Positions 37,519 through 46,683 of a stretch of DNA of 64,000 nucleotides are shown in pieces. The notes beneath the pieces are model-generated. The model was not told the origin of the DNA. It made no database searches and was given only the letters and a program-made list of their open reading frames with translations. The translations under genes were made by a program, and so were the position numbers. How positions within the stretch are numbered: the first letter of the stretch is position 1; every line of letters starts with the position of its first letter. Origin of the DNA: Oscillospiraceae bacterium (GTDB lineage: Bacteria > Bacillota > Clostridia > Oscillospirales > Acutalibacteraceae); assembly GCA_902802375.1 (NCBI GenBank), contig CADCLS010000001.1, positions 124,001 to 188,000 on the forward strand, read 5' to 3'.

Positions 37519-37545
37519 GGCGGACTGCTGTCCGCCGATTTTTTC
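37519..37545 (+). terminator. Intrinsic terminator of coaX-panT
   Basis: Stem GGCGGAC / GTCCGCC with a TGCT loop, followed by GATTTTTTC. Confidence 0.9.
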
Positions 37546-37584
37546 AATTTTTTCAAAAAAATGCTTTATTTTTCAGCATATACC

Positions 37585-37593
37585 TGTTATAAT
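37585..37593 (+). promoter_or_regulatory. Extended -10 promoter of ppdK
   Basis: TGTTATAAT, i.e. TG-N-TATAAT; the -35 region (TTTATT) is poor, which the extended -10 can compensate. Leader about 80 bases. Confidence 0.65.
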
Positions 37594-37682
37594 GAATTGG
37601 ATATGCAGGAATTTTGTTCCTTAGCATACTAATTTTGTAAAATATGGTATGACCATAAATAATTTTAGGAGGTTGACTTAAG

Positions 37683-40322
37683 ATGAGTCACAAGTATGTT
37701 TACCTTTTCAGCGAAGGTAATGCGCAGATGCGCGAGCTCCTCGGCGGCAAGGGTGCAAACCTTGCAGAGATGACAAGTATCGGTCTTCCCGTTCCGCAGG
37801 GCTTCACAATTTCAACAGAGGCCTGCACACAGTATTATGAAGACGGTCGTCAGATCAATCCTGAAATTCAGGCGCAGATTATGGAATACATTGAGAAGAT
37901 GGAAGAGATTACCGGTAAAAAGTTTGGTGACCTTGAAAATCCACTCTTAGTTTCAGTTCGTTCAGGCGCACGCGCTTCGATGCCCGGTATGATGGATACC
38001 ATTCTTAACCTCGGTCTTAATGATGAGGTTGTTAATGTTATTGCCGAAAAGTCAAATAACCCCCGTTGGGCGTGGGACTGCTACCGCAGATTTATCCAAA
38101 TGTTCTCCGATGTTGTTATGGAAGTCGGCAAGAAGTATTTTGAAAAGCTCATCGATGAGATGAAAGAGAAAAAAGGCGTCACATTCGATGTAGAGCTTAC
38201 TGCTGATGACCTTAAAGAGCTTGCTACACAATTCAAGGCTGAATATAAAAATCAGCTTGGTAAAGACTTCCCGTCTGATCCTAAAGAACAGCTCTTTGAG
38301 GCTATCAAAGCCGTTTTCCGTTCGTGGGACAACCCCCGCGCTAACATCTACCGTATGGACCACGATATCCCTTATTCTTGGGGTACCGCAGTTAATGTAC
38401 AGATGATGGCATTTGGTAATATGGGTGATGATTGCGGTACAGGCGTTGCCTTTACCCGTAATCCGGCTACAGGTGAAAAAGGCCTTATGGGTGAGTTCCT
38501 TACAAACGCCCAGGGCGAAGATGTTGTTGCCGGCGTTCGTACACCGATGCCGATTTCTGAAATGAAGGACAAGTTCCCTGCCGCATTCGATGAGTTCCAG
38601 AATGTTTGCAAAACTCTTGAAAATCACTATCGTGATATGCAGGATATGGAATTTACTATTGAGCACGGCAAACTCTTTATGCTTCAAACCCGTAACGGTA
38701 AGCGTACCGCTGCTGCCGCAATCAAAATTGCTTGCGACCTTATTGACGAGGGTATGATAAGCGAAGAAGAGGCTGTAATGCAGATTGATGCTAAGAGCCT
38801 TGATATGCTTCTTCACCCGACATTTGACCCGAAGGCGCTCAAAGATGCCGATAAGAACAATGTTGTTGGTAAGGGTATTGCAGCATCTCCCGGTGCTGCT
38901 GCAGGTACAATAGTATTCACAGCTGAAGATGCCGCTGAAAAAGGTAAGGCCGGCGAAAAGGTTATCCTTGTTCGTCTTGAGACCTCACCTGAAGATATCG
39001 AAGGTATGAAGTATGCCCAGGGTATACTCACCGTTCGTGGCGGTCAGACCTCTCACGCAGCAGTTGTTGCCCGTGGTATGGGTACTTGCTGTGTATCAGG
39101 TTGCGGTGATATTAAAATGGACGAGGAGAACAAGCAGTTTACTCTCGCAGGCAAGGTATTCAAAGAGGGTGACGGCCTGTCTCTTGACGGTTCAACCGGT
39201 AATATTTACGATATGATTATCCCGACCGTTCCTGCTGATCCTAACAGCGGTTACTTCGGCAGAATAATGCAGTTGGCTGACAAGTTCAGAACTCTTAAAG
39301 TTCGCACCAATGCTGATACTCCGGCTGATGCTAAGCGTGCGGCTGAGCTCGGCGCTCAGGGTATTGGTCTTTGCAGAACAGAGCATATGTTCTTCGATCC
39401 TGACAGAATTGGCGCTTTCCGTGAGATGATCTGCTCTGAAACAGTTGAAGAGCGCGAAAAAGCTCTTGATAAGATTGAGCCTATGCAGCAAGCAGACTTT
39501 GAAGGCTTGTTTGAGGCTCTCGGTGGTCATCCGGTTACAATTCGTTTCCTTGATCCTCCGCTTCATGAGTTCGTTCCTACCGAAGAGGCTGACATTGAAG
39601 CTCTTGCTAAGACTCAGGGTAAGACTGTAGCTTATATCAAGCAGGTTATCAATGACCTTCACGAATTTAACCCAATGATGGGTCACCGTGGTTGCCGCTT
39701 GGCAGTTACCTATCCTGAAATTGCTAAGATGCAGACAAAGGCTGTTATCAAGGCTGCTATCGCAGTTAAAGCCCGTCATAATGATTGGGATATCGTTCCT
39801 GAGATTATGATTCCGCTCGCTTGCGAAGTTAAAGAGCTTAAGTTTGTTAAGGATGTTGTTGTTAAGACTGCTGACGAGGTTATCGCCGCAGCCGGTAGCG
39901 ACCTTAAATATGAAGTTGGTACTATGATAGAGATTCCGCGTGCGGCTCTTACCGCTGCTGATATCGCAAAAGAGGCTGAGTTCTTCTGCTTCGGTACTAA
40001 CGATTTAACACAGATGACATTCGGCTTCAGCCGTGACGATGCAGGTAAGTTCTTGCCGGCATACTATCAGAACAAGATTTTTGAGTCTGATCCGTTTGCC
40101 CGTCTTGATACAACCGGCGTAGGTCAGCTTATGGAGCTTGCTGTCAAGAACGGTAAGGCAGTTCGCAGCACACTTCACTGCGGTATATGCGGTGAGCACG
40201 GCGGCGATCCCTCATCCATTGAGTTCTGCCATAATATCGGTCTTGACTATGTATCCTGCTCACCTTTCCGTGTGCCGATAGCAAGACTTTCCGCCGCACA
40301 GGCAGCAATAAAATCTAAATAA
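37683..40322 (+). CDS. ppdK: Pyruvate, phosphate dikinase
   Basis: Interconverts pyruvate + ATP + Pi and PEP + AMP + PPi; in Clostridia a PPi-linked glycolytic enzyme. 879 residues: nucleotide-binding domain (KGANLAEMTSIGLPVPQGF), the phosphohistidine domain with GGQTSHAAVVARGMG, and the PEP/pyruvate barrel ending HCGICGEHGGDPSS. AGGAGG ten bases before the ATG. Base use differs from neighbours: strong preference for GCT, GTT, CTT, GGT and AAG and few rare codons, as in highly expressed genes; this also creates long antisense open frames that are not genes. Monocistronic, bounded by terminators. Confidence 0.97.
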   Translation: MSHKYVYLFSEGNAQMRELLGGKGANLAEMTSIGLPVPQGFTISTEACTQYYEDGRQINPEIQAQIMEYIEKMEEITGKKFGDLENPLLVSVRSGARASMPGMMDTILNLGLNDEVVNVIAEKSNNPRWAWDCYRRFIQMFSDVVMEVGKKYFEKLIDEMKEKKGVTFDVELTADDLKELATQFKAEYKNQLGKDFPSDPKEQLFEAIKAVFRSWDNPRANIYRMDHDIPYSWGTAVNVQMMAFGNMGDDCGTGVAFTRNPATGEKGLMGEFLTNAQGEDVVAGVRTPMPISEMKDKFPAAFDEFQNVCKTLENHYRDMQDMEFTIEHGKLFMLQTRNGKRTAAAAIKIACDLIDEGMISEEEAVMQIDAKSLDMLLHPTFDPKALKDADKNNVVGKGIAASPGAAAGTIVFTAEDAAEKGKAGEKVILVRLETSPEDIEGMKYAQGILTVRGGQTSHAAVVARGMGTCCVSGCGDIKMDEENKQFTLAGKVFKEGDGLSLDGSTGNIYDMIIPTVPADPNSGYFGRIMQLADKFRTLKVRTNADTPADAKRAAELGAQGIGLCRTEHMFFDPDRIGAFREMICSETVEEREKALDKIEPMQQADFEGLFEALGGHPVTIRFLDPPLHEFVPTEEADIEALAKTQGKTVAYIKQVINDLHEFNPMMGHRGCRLAVTYPEIAKMQTKAVIKAAIAVKARHNDWDIVPEIMIPLACEVKELKFVKDVVVKTADEVIAAAGSDLKYEVGTMIEIPRAALTAADIAKEAEFFCFGTNDLTQMTFGFSRDDAGKFLPAYYQNKIFESDPFARLDTTGVGQLMELAVKNGKAVRSTLHCGICGEHGGDPSSIEFCHNIGLDYVSCSPFRVPIARLSAAQAAIKSK

Positions 40323-40347
40323 TATTTTTTAATATTATATAGGCAAA

Positions 40348-40390
40348 AAGTGCTTTGTGTTCATTTGAACACAAAGCACTTTCTTTTTTC
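40348..40390. terminator. Bidirectional terminator between ppdK and lipoprotein gene
   Basis: 15-bp perfect stem AAGTGCTTTGTGTTC / GAACACAAAGCACTT with a 4-base loop, with T-rich tails on both strands. Confidence 0.92.
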
Positions 40391-40424
40391 AAAAACGAAT
40401 ATAATATGCGATTATTCCGTTTCA

Positions 40425-40847
40425 TTATTTTGCAACTTCGGCAAGTTTTTGTGCAATTTTTGCTAATTCTGCTGCAAATTCCAATGCATCAGTTGTGTCT
40501 AACTCTTCCTCAAGTTTTTCTGACCTTTCAGCCCAATCAGTCATTTCCGAAATCATTTTTGTGTAATCGGTCATTATTGATAGATCGGTAGGGTTGGCTT
40601 TATATTTTTTAACGATTTTAATATATTCATCAACCCAGGCATTGTAGTCCTTAATAAACTGTTTCCATTCCGTGTTATTAGAATTTGATAGTGTCTCTGC
40701 ATTACTCGTGTCCAAAGTGGCATTTTGTACTTCAGACACATCATTATAATCGTCTGTATCCTTGCTTGTTGGTACTTTTGCGCCACCACAACCAGTCAGA
40801 GAAAATACAATCGAAAGCACAACTAAGATTACCATTATTTTTTTCAT
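40425..40847 (-). CDS. Lipoprotein with helical C-terminal domain (DUF6591-like)
   Basis: 140 residues from the ATG at 40847 with GGGAGGTG six bases upstream. A lipoprotein signal ends in SLTGC; the cysteine is about residue 20. A Ser/Thr/Asn/Asp-rich spacer follows, then a helical domain of about 80 residues with a repeating charged pattern (EWKQFIKDYNAWVDEYIKI, later SEKLEEELDTTDALEF). I recall related clostridial lipoproteins as DUF6591; function unknown. The frame extends 25 codons upstream through a hairpin to a TTG, but the internal ATG has the ribosome site and the signal peptide. Confidence 0.72.
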   Translation of the reverse strand: MKKIMVILVVLSIVFSLTGCGGAKVPTSKDTDDYNDVSEVQNATLDTSNAETLSNSNNTEWKQFIKDYNAWVDEYIKIVKKYKANPTDLSIMTDYTKMISEMTDWAERSEKLEEELDTTDALEFAAELAKIAQKLAEVAK

Positions 40848-40865
40848 TTTTTCACCTCCCAAATT

Positions 40866-40894
40866 AAAAAGTGCGACCACCGAAGCAGCCGCAC
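40866..40894 (-). other. Terminator-like hairpin in the leader of the lipoprotein gene
   Basis: On the minus strand a 10-bp stem (three G-U pairs) closed by a C(TTCG)G tetraloop at 40871-40894, followed by TTTTT, ending only a few bases before the GGGAGGTG site. It may terminate upstream transcripts or act as an attenuator. Confidence 0.6.
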
Positions 40895-40910
40895 AAAAAA
40901 CGCAAACTCC

Positions 40911-41079
40911 GATAGTCGCCAAACCAATTCAATATAAAGGGCAATAAGCACACATTCGTATTGATAGAATTTGCATTTTTATCAAATTCACAATACAAAT
41001 ATGTACAAAAAAGAACGAAATATCCCTATAAAAAGAAAATTTGCCCCTTACACTAATATTCAATTGGTTTGGCACTATC
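40911..41079. repeat. MITE-like imperfect palindrome, about 169 bp
   Basis: Terminal inverted repeats: 40911-40944 against the reverse complement of 41041-41079, sharing GATAGT, GCCAAACCAATT, AATAT, AAGGG and CAA with one 1-base and one short gap. The interior also folds: GTATT/AATAC and GAATTTG/CAAATTC pairs. No target duplication was clear and I saw no second copy in the window. It has no convincing gene. It fills most of the 309-base gap between the lipoprotein gene and fic. Confidence 0.65.
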
Positions 41080-41156
41080 ATATTATCATACTTAAAATAA
41101 AATTGCAACAAAAAATCGCATATTCAAATGAATACACGATTTTTATGAAAAATGTA

Positions 41157-41762
41157 TTATAACTCTCCCGCTTTAAATGTCGTATAACCCTCATAATAAT
41201 AACTGTGGTCTATACCTTTCATATAAACTTCTCGGCTGTTTATATCATCTGTAAGGGCTTTTTTAAGAATATATTTGATTTCCGTATCTTTAATCGGACT
41301 TCGTTCCATAGCGAGCAGATAATCTTCTTTGTCAACCTTACTCCAATCAACCACCTTGCGCAGTTCTTTTTTGAAAATCAAATCAAGCCAAATGCGTGTA
41401 CTTCTGCCGTTTCCCTCTCTGAACGGGTGGGCGATATTCATTTCGACATATTTTTCCACGATTTCATCAAAAGTTGACTGCGGCATTTTATCTATGTTTG
41501 CGAGAGCCGCCTGCAAATACATAACGGGTGCAAAACGGAAGTTGCCTTTTGAAATATTAACTGTCCTAATTTCTCCGGCAAAGTCATAAATATCCTCAAA
41601 CAAATACTTGTGAATTGCTTGTAGCGAAGAAAACTTCCCTGCTTCGAGTTTGTCAAGCGTACCGCTTTCAAAAAGCTCGATTGCCCTTTTTTTGCTGATA
41701 CGCTCTTCCTCTCGTGCAAGGTCAGCAGAATTTGTTATTCCGAGTTTATTTTCAAGTGCCAT
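41157..41762 (-). CDS. fic: Fic family protein adenylyltransferase (class III-like)
   Basis: Transfers AMP (or another nucleotide part) to target hydroxyls. 201 residues. The Fic motif [10 protein letters not shown] is at 112-121, with the catalytic His112; the flap region [17 protein letters not shown] precedes it. Near the C-terminus S187-Y-Y-Y-E191-G fits the inhibitory motif (S/T)xxxE(G/N), so the enzyme should be self-inhibited like class III Fic proteins; no separate antitoxin gene is next to it. GGAGGTG seven bases before the ATG and a promoter of its own. The target is unknown. Confidence 0.9.
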   Translation of the reverse strand: MALENKLGITNSADLAREEERISKKRAIELFESGTLDKLEAGKFSSLQAIHKYLFEDIYDFAGEIRTVNISKGNFRFAPVMYLQAALANIDKMPQSTFDEIVEKYVEMNIAHPFREGNGRSTRIWLDLIFKKELRKVVDWSKVDKEDYLLAMERSPIKDTEIKYILKKALTDDINSREVYMKGIDHSYYYEGYTTFKAGEL

Positions 41763-41796
41763 TTCACACCTCCGAACACACTTGATCTACAATTTA

Positions 41797-41825
41797 ATTA
41801 TAGCATTTTTTCTGTAACAAATCAA
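41797..41825 (-). promoter_or_regulatory. Sigma-A promoter of fic
   Basis: TTGATT (41825-41820), 17-base spacer, TATAAT (41802-41797) on the minus strand. The -35 lies next to the end of the glycerophosphodiesterase gene. Confidence 0.75.
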
Positions 41826-41842
41826 GTTCTCACCTTACTAAG

Positions 41843-42538
41843 TTATTCAATTATATTAGAAGTAATATAATCAACTCCATAATCAATAAGCCGTTCAGCG
41901 TCAGCAGGCTCGTTTACTGTCCAGCAATTCACCTTAATCCCGTTATCGTGACAGAGTTGTACAACGCTTTCGCTAAGTGATGTATAGATGATATCAAGGT
42001 CAAAACGGTTTTTTATCAGTAAGTCAAGCGTTTTTGAATTGAATTTTTCAGTTAAAAACTGAACTGTTTGATTAGATTTACATTCGCGAATATATTTAAG
42101 ATTTTGTACCGAAAAAGAAATAAAAATAGTTTCGTTTATATAGTCAAGCTCTTCAATCGTTTCAATTATTCCCTGAATATTCTCTTTACTCATTGGGTTT
42201 TTAAGCTCTAAAACCGCTATTTTTTCGAAATTCTTGCAGCACCTTATATATTCTTTAAGACTTGGCATACGGTGAAATTTTATTGGTAAAAGACGAAGAG
42301 TGGCATAATCTGTTTCTTCAATTCTTAGGTTAATTCGAGAAAGTCTACGCGTGGTATTATCGTGAAATGCTATGAACTTATTATCTTTAGTTATATGTAT
42401 ATCAGTCTCAATACCGTAAAAGCTCGCTTTACCTGCCGCCTTGAATGCGCTCATTGTATTTTCAACAAAAAGTCCGCTAAGGCCTCTATGCGCAATCATT
42501 TTAGTATGGCCGTATTTATTAAGTTTAATGGTGTCCAT
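41843..42538 (-). CDS. ugpQ: Glycerophosphodiester phosphodiesterase
   Basis: Cleaves glycerophosphodiesters to glycerol 3-phosphate and an alcohol. 231 residues, cytoplasmic (no signal). Catalytic motifs: IAHRGLSGLFVENTMSAF, GIETDIHITKDNKFIAFHD, AVLELKNP, and C-terminal VNCWTVNEPADAERLIDYGVDYITSN. Eight bases after the pyrimidine-nucleoside phosphorylase gene, probably one transcript. Links to the lipid genes of the window by recycling glycerol phosphate; the assignment of the symbol is by family only. Confidence 0.9.
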   Translation of the reverse strand: MDTIKLNKYGHTKMIAHRGLSGLFVENTMSAFKAAGKASFYGIETDIHITKDNKFIAFHDNTTRRLSRINLRIEETDYATLRLLPIKFHRMPSLKEYIRCCKNFEKIAVLELKNPMSKENIQGIIETIEELDYINETIFISFSVQNLKYIRECKSNQTVQFLTEKFNSKTLDLLIKNRFDLDIIYTSLSESVVQLCHDNGIKVNCWTVNEPADAERLIDYGVDYITSNIIE

Positions 42539-42546
42539 TTTTACCT

Positions 42547-43842
42547 CTAAAAAAGTATTCTATAAACCGTTTGTACCGGCTCAGGTTTTACTTCCGATAA
42601 TTTGACAGCTGAAAGGTACTTGATTTCAACATCTGAAATCACTTTTTCGCGGTTAGTGTAAAGCGTACACAATTTATCGCCCTTGCTTACAAAATCACCT
42701 GTTTTTTTATTAAGAATTATGCCGGCAGAATAATCAATATCGTCTTCTGCCGTTTGTCTTCCGGCACCCAGCATACCGGCGCACATACCTATGATTTCGG
42801 TATTCATTTCACTTATATATCCTGAATTTTCGGCGTAGACATCCTTCACGAACATAGCCTTTTCAAATTTATCTGTGTTATCAATATATGAAATATCGCC
42901 GCCCTGTGCCGATATCCATTCTTTGAATTTCGTATACGCCAATCCGCTTTTAAGCGATTGTTTAACCAGTAATTCCGCTTTATCAGTAGATATGCCTTTT
43001 GCAAGCGACACCATTGTTGATGCAAGTGATACACATTCGTCGTAAAGGTCAGGTATTCTTTCCCCTTTTAAGAGCTTTACCGCCTCAATAACTTCAAGAT
43101 TGTTGCCGATGGCATATCCGAGAGGCTTATCCATATCAGTAAGTATAGCCGCCATTTTCCTGCCGCAGTTTTTGCCGATATTTATCATCTTTTCAGCAAG
43201 CATAAGGGCACTGTCTTTATCTTTCATAAATGCACCTGAACCGAATTTCACATCTAAAACTATAGAGTGGGAGCCGGTAGCTATCTTTTTACTCATTATA
43301 CTTGAAGCTATAAGCGGTATACTCTCAACCGTCGCCGTTACATCACGCAGAGCATAAATTTTTTTATCCGCAGGAGTTAGTTTTTCGGATTGCCCTACGA
43401 CAGACACTCCAACTTCTCTCACGACTGATAAAAAATCCTTCTTATTTATATCATAGTTTGGTATTGAAGATAGCTTATCTACTGTGCCACCGGTAAAACC
43501 CAATCCCCTGCCGGACATCTTTGCAACAACGCATCCGAGGCTCGCGGCAACGGGCGCAACTACAAGCGTAGTCTTATCACCCACACCGCCGGTACTGTGC
43601 TTATCAACGGTTAGGTTTGCAAATTCACTTAAATCGAGCTTTTCGCCTGAATCTGCTATAGCTTTGGTGAATGCCACAGTCTCATCATCATTCATACCGT
43701 TTAAGTAAACCGCCATAAGAAACGCTGACATCTGATAATCCCGAATTTCACCGCGCATATATCCATTTATAAATGCTTCTATTTCAGAAGCATTTAGCGA
43801 CAATCCGTCTCTCTTTTTCTTTATGATTTCATAAGCAGTCAT
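42547..43842 (-). CDS. pdp: Pyrimidine-nucleoside phosphorylase
   Basis: Phosphorolysis of thymidine, deoxyuridine or uridine. 431 residues from the ATG at 43842, with GGCGGTG seven bases upstream; the longer frame has no site. Features: MSAFLMAVYLNGM, the phosphate loop KHSTGGVGDKTTLVV, MSGRGLGFTGGTVDKLSSIPNY, and a C-terminal domain. Whether it is uridine-accepting Pdp or thymidine-specific DeoA cannot be decided by eye. Divergent from purB. Confidence 0.93.
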   Translation of the reverse strand: MTAYEIIKKKRDGLSLNASEIEAFINGYMRGEIRDYQMSAFLMAVYLNGMNDDETVAFTKAIADSGEKLDLSEFANLTVDKHSTGGVGDKTTLVVAPVAASLGCVVAKMSGRGLGFTGGTVDKLSSIPNYDINKKDFLSVVREVGVSVVGQSEKLTPADKKIYALRDVTATVESIPLIASSIMSKKIATGSHSIVLDVKFGSGAFMKDKDSALMLAEKMINIGKNCGRKMAAILTDMDKPLGYAIGNNLEVIEAVKLLKGERIPDLYDECVSLASTMVSLAKGISTDKAELLVKQSLKSGLAYTKFKEWISAQGGDISYIDNTDKFEKAMFVKDVYAENSGYISEMNTEIIGMCAGMLGAGRQTAEDDIDYSAGIILNKKTGDFVSKGDKLCTLYTNREKVISDVEIKYLSAVKLSEVKPEPVQTVYRILF

Positions 43843-43913
43843 ATCACACCGCCTTAATCTTATTATAAATATTTTAGCACAAATTTCTCTCAAAATAAAG
43901 TGCTTTATTATAT

Positions 43914-43942
43914 TTGACATTGTAACTAAATAATGGTAATAT
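43914..43942 (+). promoter_or_regulatory. Sigma-A promoter of purB-glyA
   Basis: TTGACA (43914-43919), 17-base spacer, TAATAT (43937-43942). Confidence 0.7.
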
Positions 43943-43980
43943 ATACTTTGGTTTGCTGTATGAATATGTGAGGTGGAAAT

Positions 43981-45417
43981 ATGATTACCGAACACAATAG
44001 TTATGTTTCGGCTCTTTCGGGAAGGTATGCAAGTAAAGAAATGCAGTATATTTTTTCTGATGACTATAAATTTTCGACTTGGCGAAAGCTTTGGATTGCT
44101 TTGGCGAAAGCCGAAAAAGAATTAGGTCTTGAGATTACCGATGAGCAAATAAGCGAAATGGAAGCTCATATCTTTGATATAAATTATGATGTTGCAAAAA
44201 AACGCGAAAGCGAAGTTCGACATGATGTTATGAGCCATGTTTATGCTTTCGGCGTGCAGTGCCCTAACGCAGAACCGATAATTCATTTGGGCGCCACAAG
44301 CTGCTATGTAGGCGACAATACAGATATAATAATTTTGCGTGAAGCTTCAAATATAATAATTAAAAAAGCGGCGCAGGTTGTTAAAAATCTTACCAAATTT
44401 GCAAACCAATACAAAGCTCTGCCCTGCCTTGCTTATACTCATTTGCAGCCGGCGCAGCTGACCACAGTCGGCAAGCGTGCGACACTTTGGGCAAACGACC
44501 TGATAAACGATATCACTAATTTAGAATTTCAGCTTAACAATCTTAAGCTTTTAGGTTCTAAAGGTACTACCGGCACGCAAGCAAGTTTTATGGAGTTATT
44601 TGACGGCGACGAAGAAAAGGTGAAAAGACTTGAAAAGCTCATAGCAAGCTATATGGATTTTGACGCTTGCGTTCCTGTATCAGGACAAACATATTCAAGA
44701 AAAACTGATTATTATTTTCTTTCGGCACTGTCCGGCTTTGCACAAAGTGCATACAAGTTTGCGGACGATTTAAGGCTTTTACAGTCCTTTGAAGAAATTG
44801 AGGAACCTTTTGGTGCTTCGCAAATCGGCTCATCGGCTATGCCGTATAAACGCAACCCAATGAGAAGTGAACGCATTTGTTCCCTCTCAAGGTATATAAT
44901 TAATAACGCGTTAAATCCTGCAGTTACCGCATCAACACAATGGCTTGAACGCACACTTGACGATAGCGCTAACCGTAGAATTTCAATTTCTGAGAGCTTT
45001 CTGGCACTTGACGGAGTTTTGGATATGTACATTAACATAAGCTCCGGCCTTGTAGTTTACGAAAAAGTTATTAACCGGAGAGTAAACGAGAAGTTGCCGT
45101 TTATGGCTACAGAGAATATTCTTATGGAGTCAGTAAAGCGCGGAGCTGACCGCCAGAAAATACACGAAGTAATCCGTGTGCATTCACACGCTGCTGCAGC
45201 CGCCGTTAAACTTGAAGGCAGAAAAAACGACCTTATTGACCGTCTTTCAAGCGATGAAAGAATACCTCTTTCAGCCGAAGAAATAAAAGATAGCTTGTCA
45301 CCCGATAAGTATATCGGAAGATGTGTATCCCAGGTTGATGAATTTTTTGTAAATTATGCAAAACCTATAATTATCAAATACTGCAAAGAAGAAATAAAAT
45401 TTGAACCAAAAGTATAA
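43981..45417 (+). CDS. purB: Adenylosuccinate lyase
   Basis: Acts twice in purine synthesis, splitting SAICAR and adenylosuccinate. 478 residues, the longer family form. Signature IGSSAMPYKRNPMRSE, plus HLGATSCYVGDN and LAYTHLQPAQLTTVGKR. GAGGTGG before the ATG. It precedes glyA by 12 bases. Confidence 0.96.
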   Translation: MITEHNSYVSALSGRYASKEMQYIFSDDYKFSTWRKLWIALAKAEKELGLEITDEQISEMEAHIFDINYDVAKKRESEVRHDVMSHVYAFGVQCPNAEPIIHLGATSCYVGDNTDIIILREASNIIIKKAAQVVKNLTKFANQYKALPCLAYTHLQPAQLTTVGKRATLWANDLINDITNLEFQLNNLKLLGSKGTTGTQASFMELFDGDEEKVKRLEKLIASYMDFDACVPVSGQTYSRKTDYYFLSALSGFAQSAYKFADDLRLLQSFEEIEEPFGASQIGSSAMPYKRNPMRSERICSLSRYIINNALNPAVTASTQWLERTLDDSANRRISISESFLALDGVLDMYINISSGLVVYEKVINRRVNEKLPFMATENILMESVKRGADRQKIHEVIRVHSHAAAAAVKLEGRKNDLIDRLSSDERIPLSAEEIKDSLSPDKYIGRCVSQVDEFFVNYAKPIIIKYCKEEIKFEPKV

Positions 45418-45429
45418 GGGGGAAATCAA

Positions 45430-46665
45430 ATGAACTTTTTTGAAGAGCTTAAAAATTTTGACAGTGACGTTGCCGATGCCTGCGAAGCGGAACTGAACCG
45501 CCAGCGCTCAAATATTGAGCTTATTGCATCTGAAAACATTGTCTCAAGGGCAGTGCTTTTAGCCGCAGGAGGCATACTTACCAATAAATACGCAGAAGGT
45601 TACCCGGGCAAACGCTATTACGGCGGCTGCGAAAAGGTTGATATTGTTGAAGAAATCGCACGCGAGCGAGCTTGTCGGCTTTTTAATGCAGAGCACGCAA
45701 ATGTTCAGCCACATAGCGGTGCCAACGCTAATCTTGCAGTATTCTTTGCCCTTCTTAATCCCGGCGATACCGTTATGGGTATGAATTTAGCACAGGGCGG
45801 TCACTTATCGCACGGCTCACCTGTGAATATTTCCGGCAGGTATTTTAATGTGGTGCCTTATGGAGTAAACCCCGAAACAGAAGTTTTAGATTATGACGAG
45901 ATTCAACGAATCGCGAACAAGTGCAAGCCTAAAATGATTATCGCCGGTGCAAGTAACTATTCAAGAATTATTGATTTCAAAAAATTCCGCGAAATCGCTG
46001 ACAGTGTAGGCGCATATTTAATGGTTGATATGGCTCATATTGCAGGACTTGTAGCAGCAGGTCTTCATCCGTCTCCGGTACCATACGCCGATGTTGTTAC
46101 TACGACCACTCATAAAACCTTGCGTGGTACCAGAGGTGGTTTAATCCTCTGCAAAAATGAGTTTGCACAAAAAATAGATAAAGCAATTTTCCCCGGCACT
46201 CAGGGTGGTCCGCTTATGCACATAATTGCGGCAAAGGCGGTTGCCTTTGGCGAGGCTCTTACAGACGAATTCAAAGAGTATCAAAAGCAAATTGTAAAAA
46301 ATGCCAAAGCGCTCTCCGAAGAGCTTATAAAGCGAAATGTGAGCTTAGTTTCAGGCGGAACGGACAACCACCTTATGACGCTTAAGCTTATCGGTACCGG
46401 AATTACAGGTAAACAGCTTGAACATAATCTTGATGAGGTTCACATAACTGCTAACAAAAACACCGTTCCCAACGACCCTGAAAGTCCTTTTGTAACAAGT
46501 GGTCTGCGTATAGGCACGCCTGCTGTTACCTCTCGCGGCTTCAGGGAGCCTGAAATGGCTGAAATTGCAGAGTGGTTAAGTCTTGCAATAACTGACTTTA
46601 ATAACAGTAAAGAATATATTTCAAGCGGCGTTGCTAAACTCTGTGAGCGTTTCCCAATTTACTAA
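45430..46665 (+). CDS. glyA: Serine hydroxymethyltransferase
   Basis: PLP enzyme converting serine and tetrahydrofolate to glycine and methylene-THF, giving one-carbon units for purine synthesis. 411 residues: [32 protein letters not shown] lysine in [14 protein letters not shown], and [16 protein letters not shown] before the ATG. Context with purB fits the purine link; serine is made by the serC-serA genes. Confidence 0.97.
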   Translation: MNFFEELKNFDSDVADACEAELNRQRSNIELIASENIVSRAVLLAAGGILTNKYAEGYPGKRYYGGCEKVDIVEEIARERACRLFNAEHANVQPHSGANANLAVFFALLNPGDTVMGMNLAQGGHLSHGSPVNISGRYFNVVPYGVNPETEVLDYDEIQRIANKCKPKMIIAGASNYSRIIDFKKFREIADSVGAYLMVDMAHIAGLVAAGLHPSPVPYADVVTTTTHKTLRGTRGGLILCKNEFAQKIDKAIFPGTQGGPLMHIIAAKAVAFGEALTDEFKEYQKQIVKNAKALSEELIKRNVSLVSGGTDNHLMTLKLIGTGITGKQLEHNLDEVHITANKNTVPNDPESPFVTSGLRIGTPAVTSRGFREPEMAEIAEWLSLAITDFNNSKEYISSGVAKLCERFPIY

Positions 46666-46683
46666 TTTTCAAGGTGTGATTTA

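Noticed and set aside
38052..38816. Minus-strand open frame of 254 codons inside ppdK
   Set aside because: Antisense shadow caused by the strong codon bias of ppdK; no family resemblance, no ribosome site, and ppdK is certain.
39192..39779. Minus-strand open frame of 195 codons inside ppdK
   Set aside because: Same reason: a product of biased codons on the other strand.
40848..40922. N-terminal extension of the lipoprotein gene to a TTG
   Set aside because: The internal ATG has a strong ribosome site and starts a standard lipoprotein signal; the extension runs through a terminator-like hairpin.
40929..41162. Short open frames on both strands in the gap before fic
   Set aside because: They coincide with the palindrome and have no ribosome site or known motif.
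43843..43995. Longer start for the pyrimidine-nucleoside phosphorylase
   Set aside because: No ribosome site, no similarity, and it would overlap the purB start; the ATG at 43842 has one.
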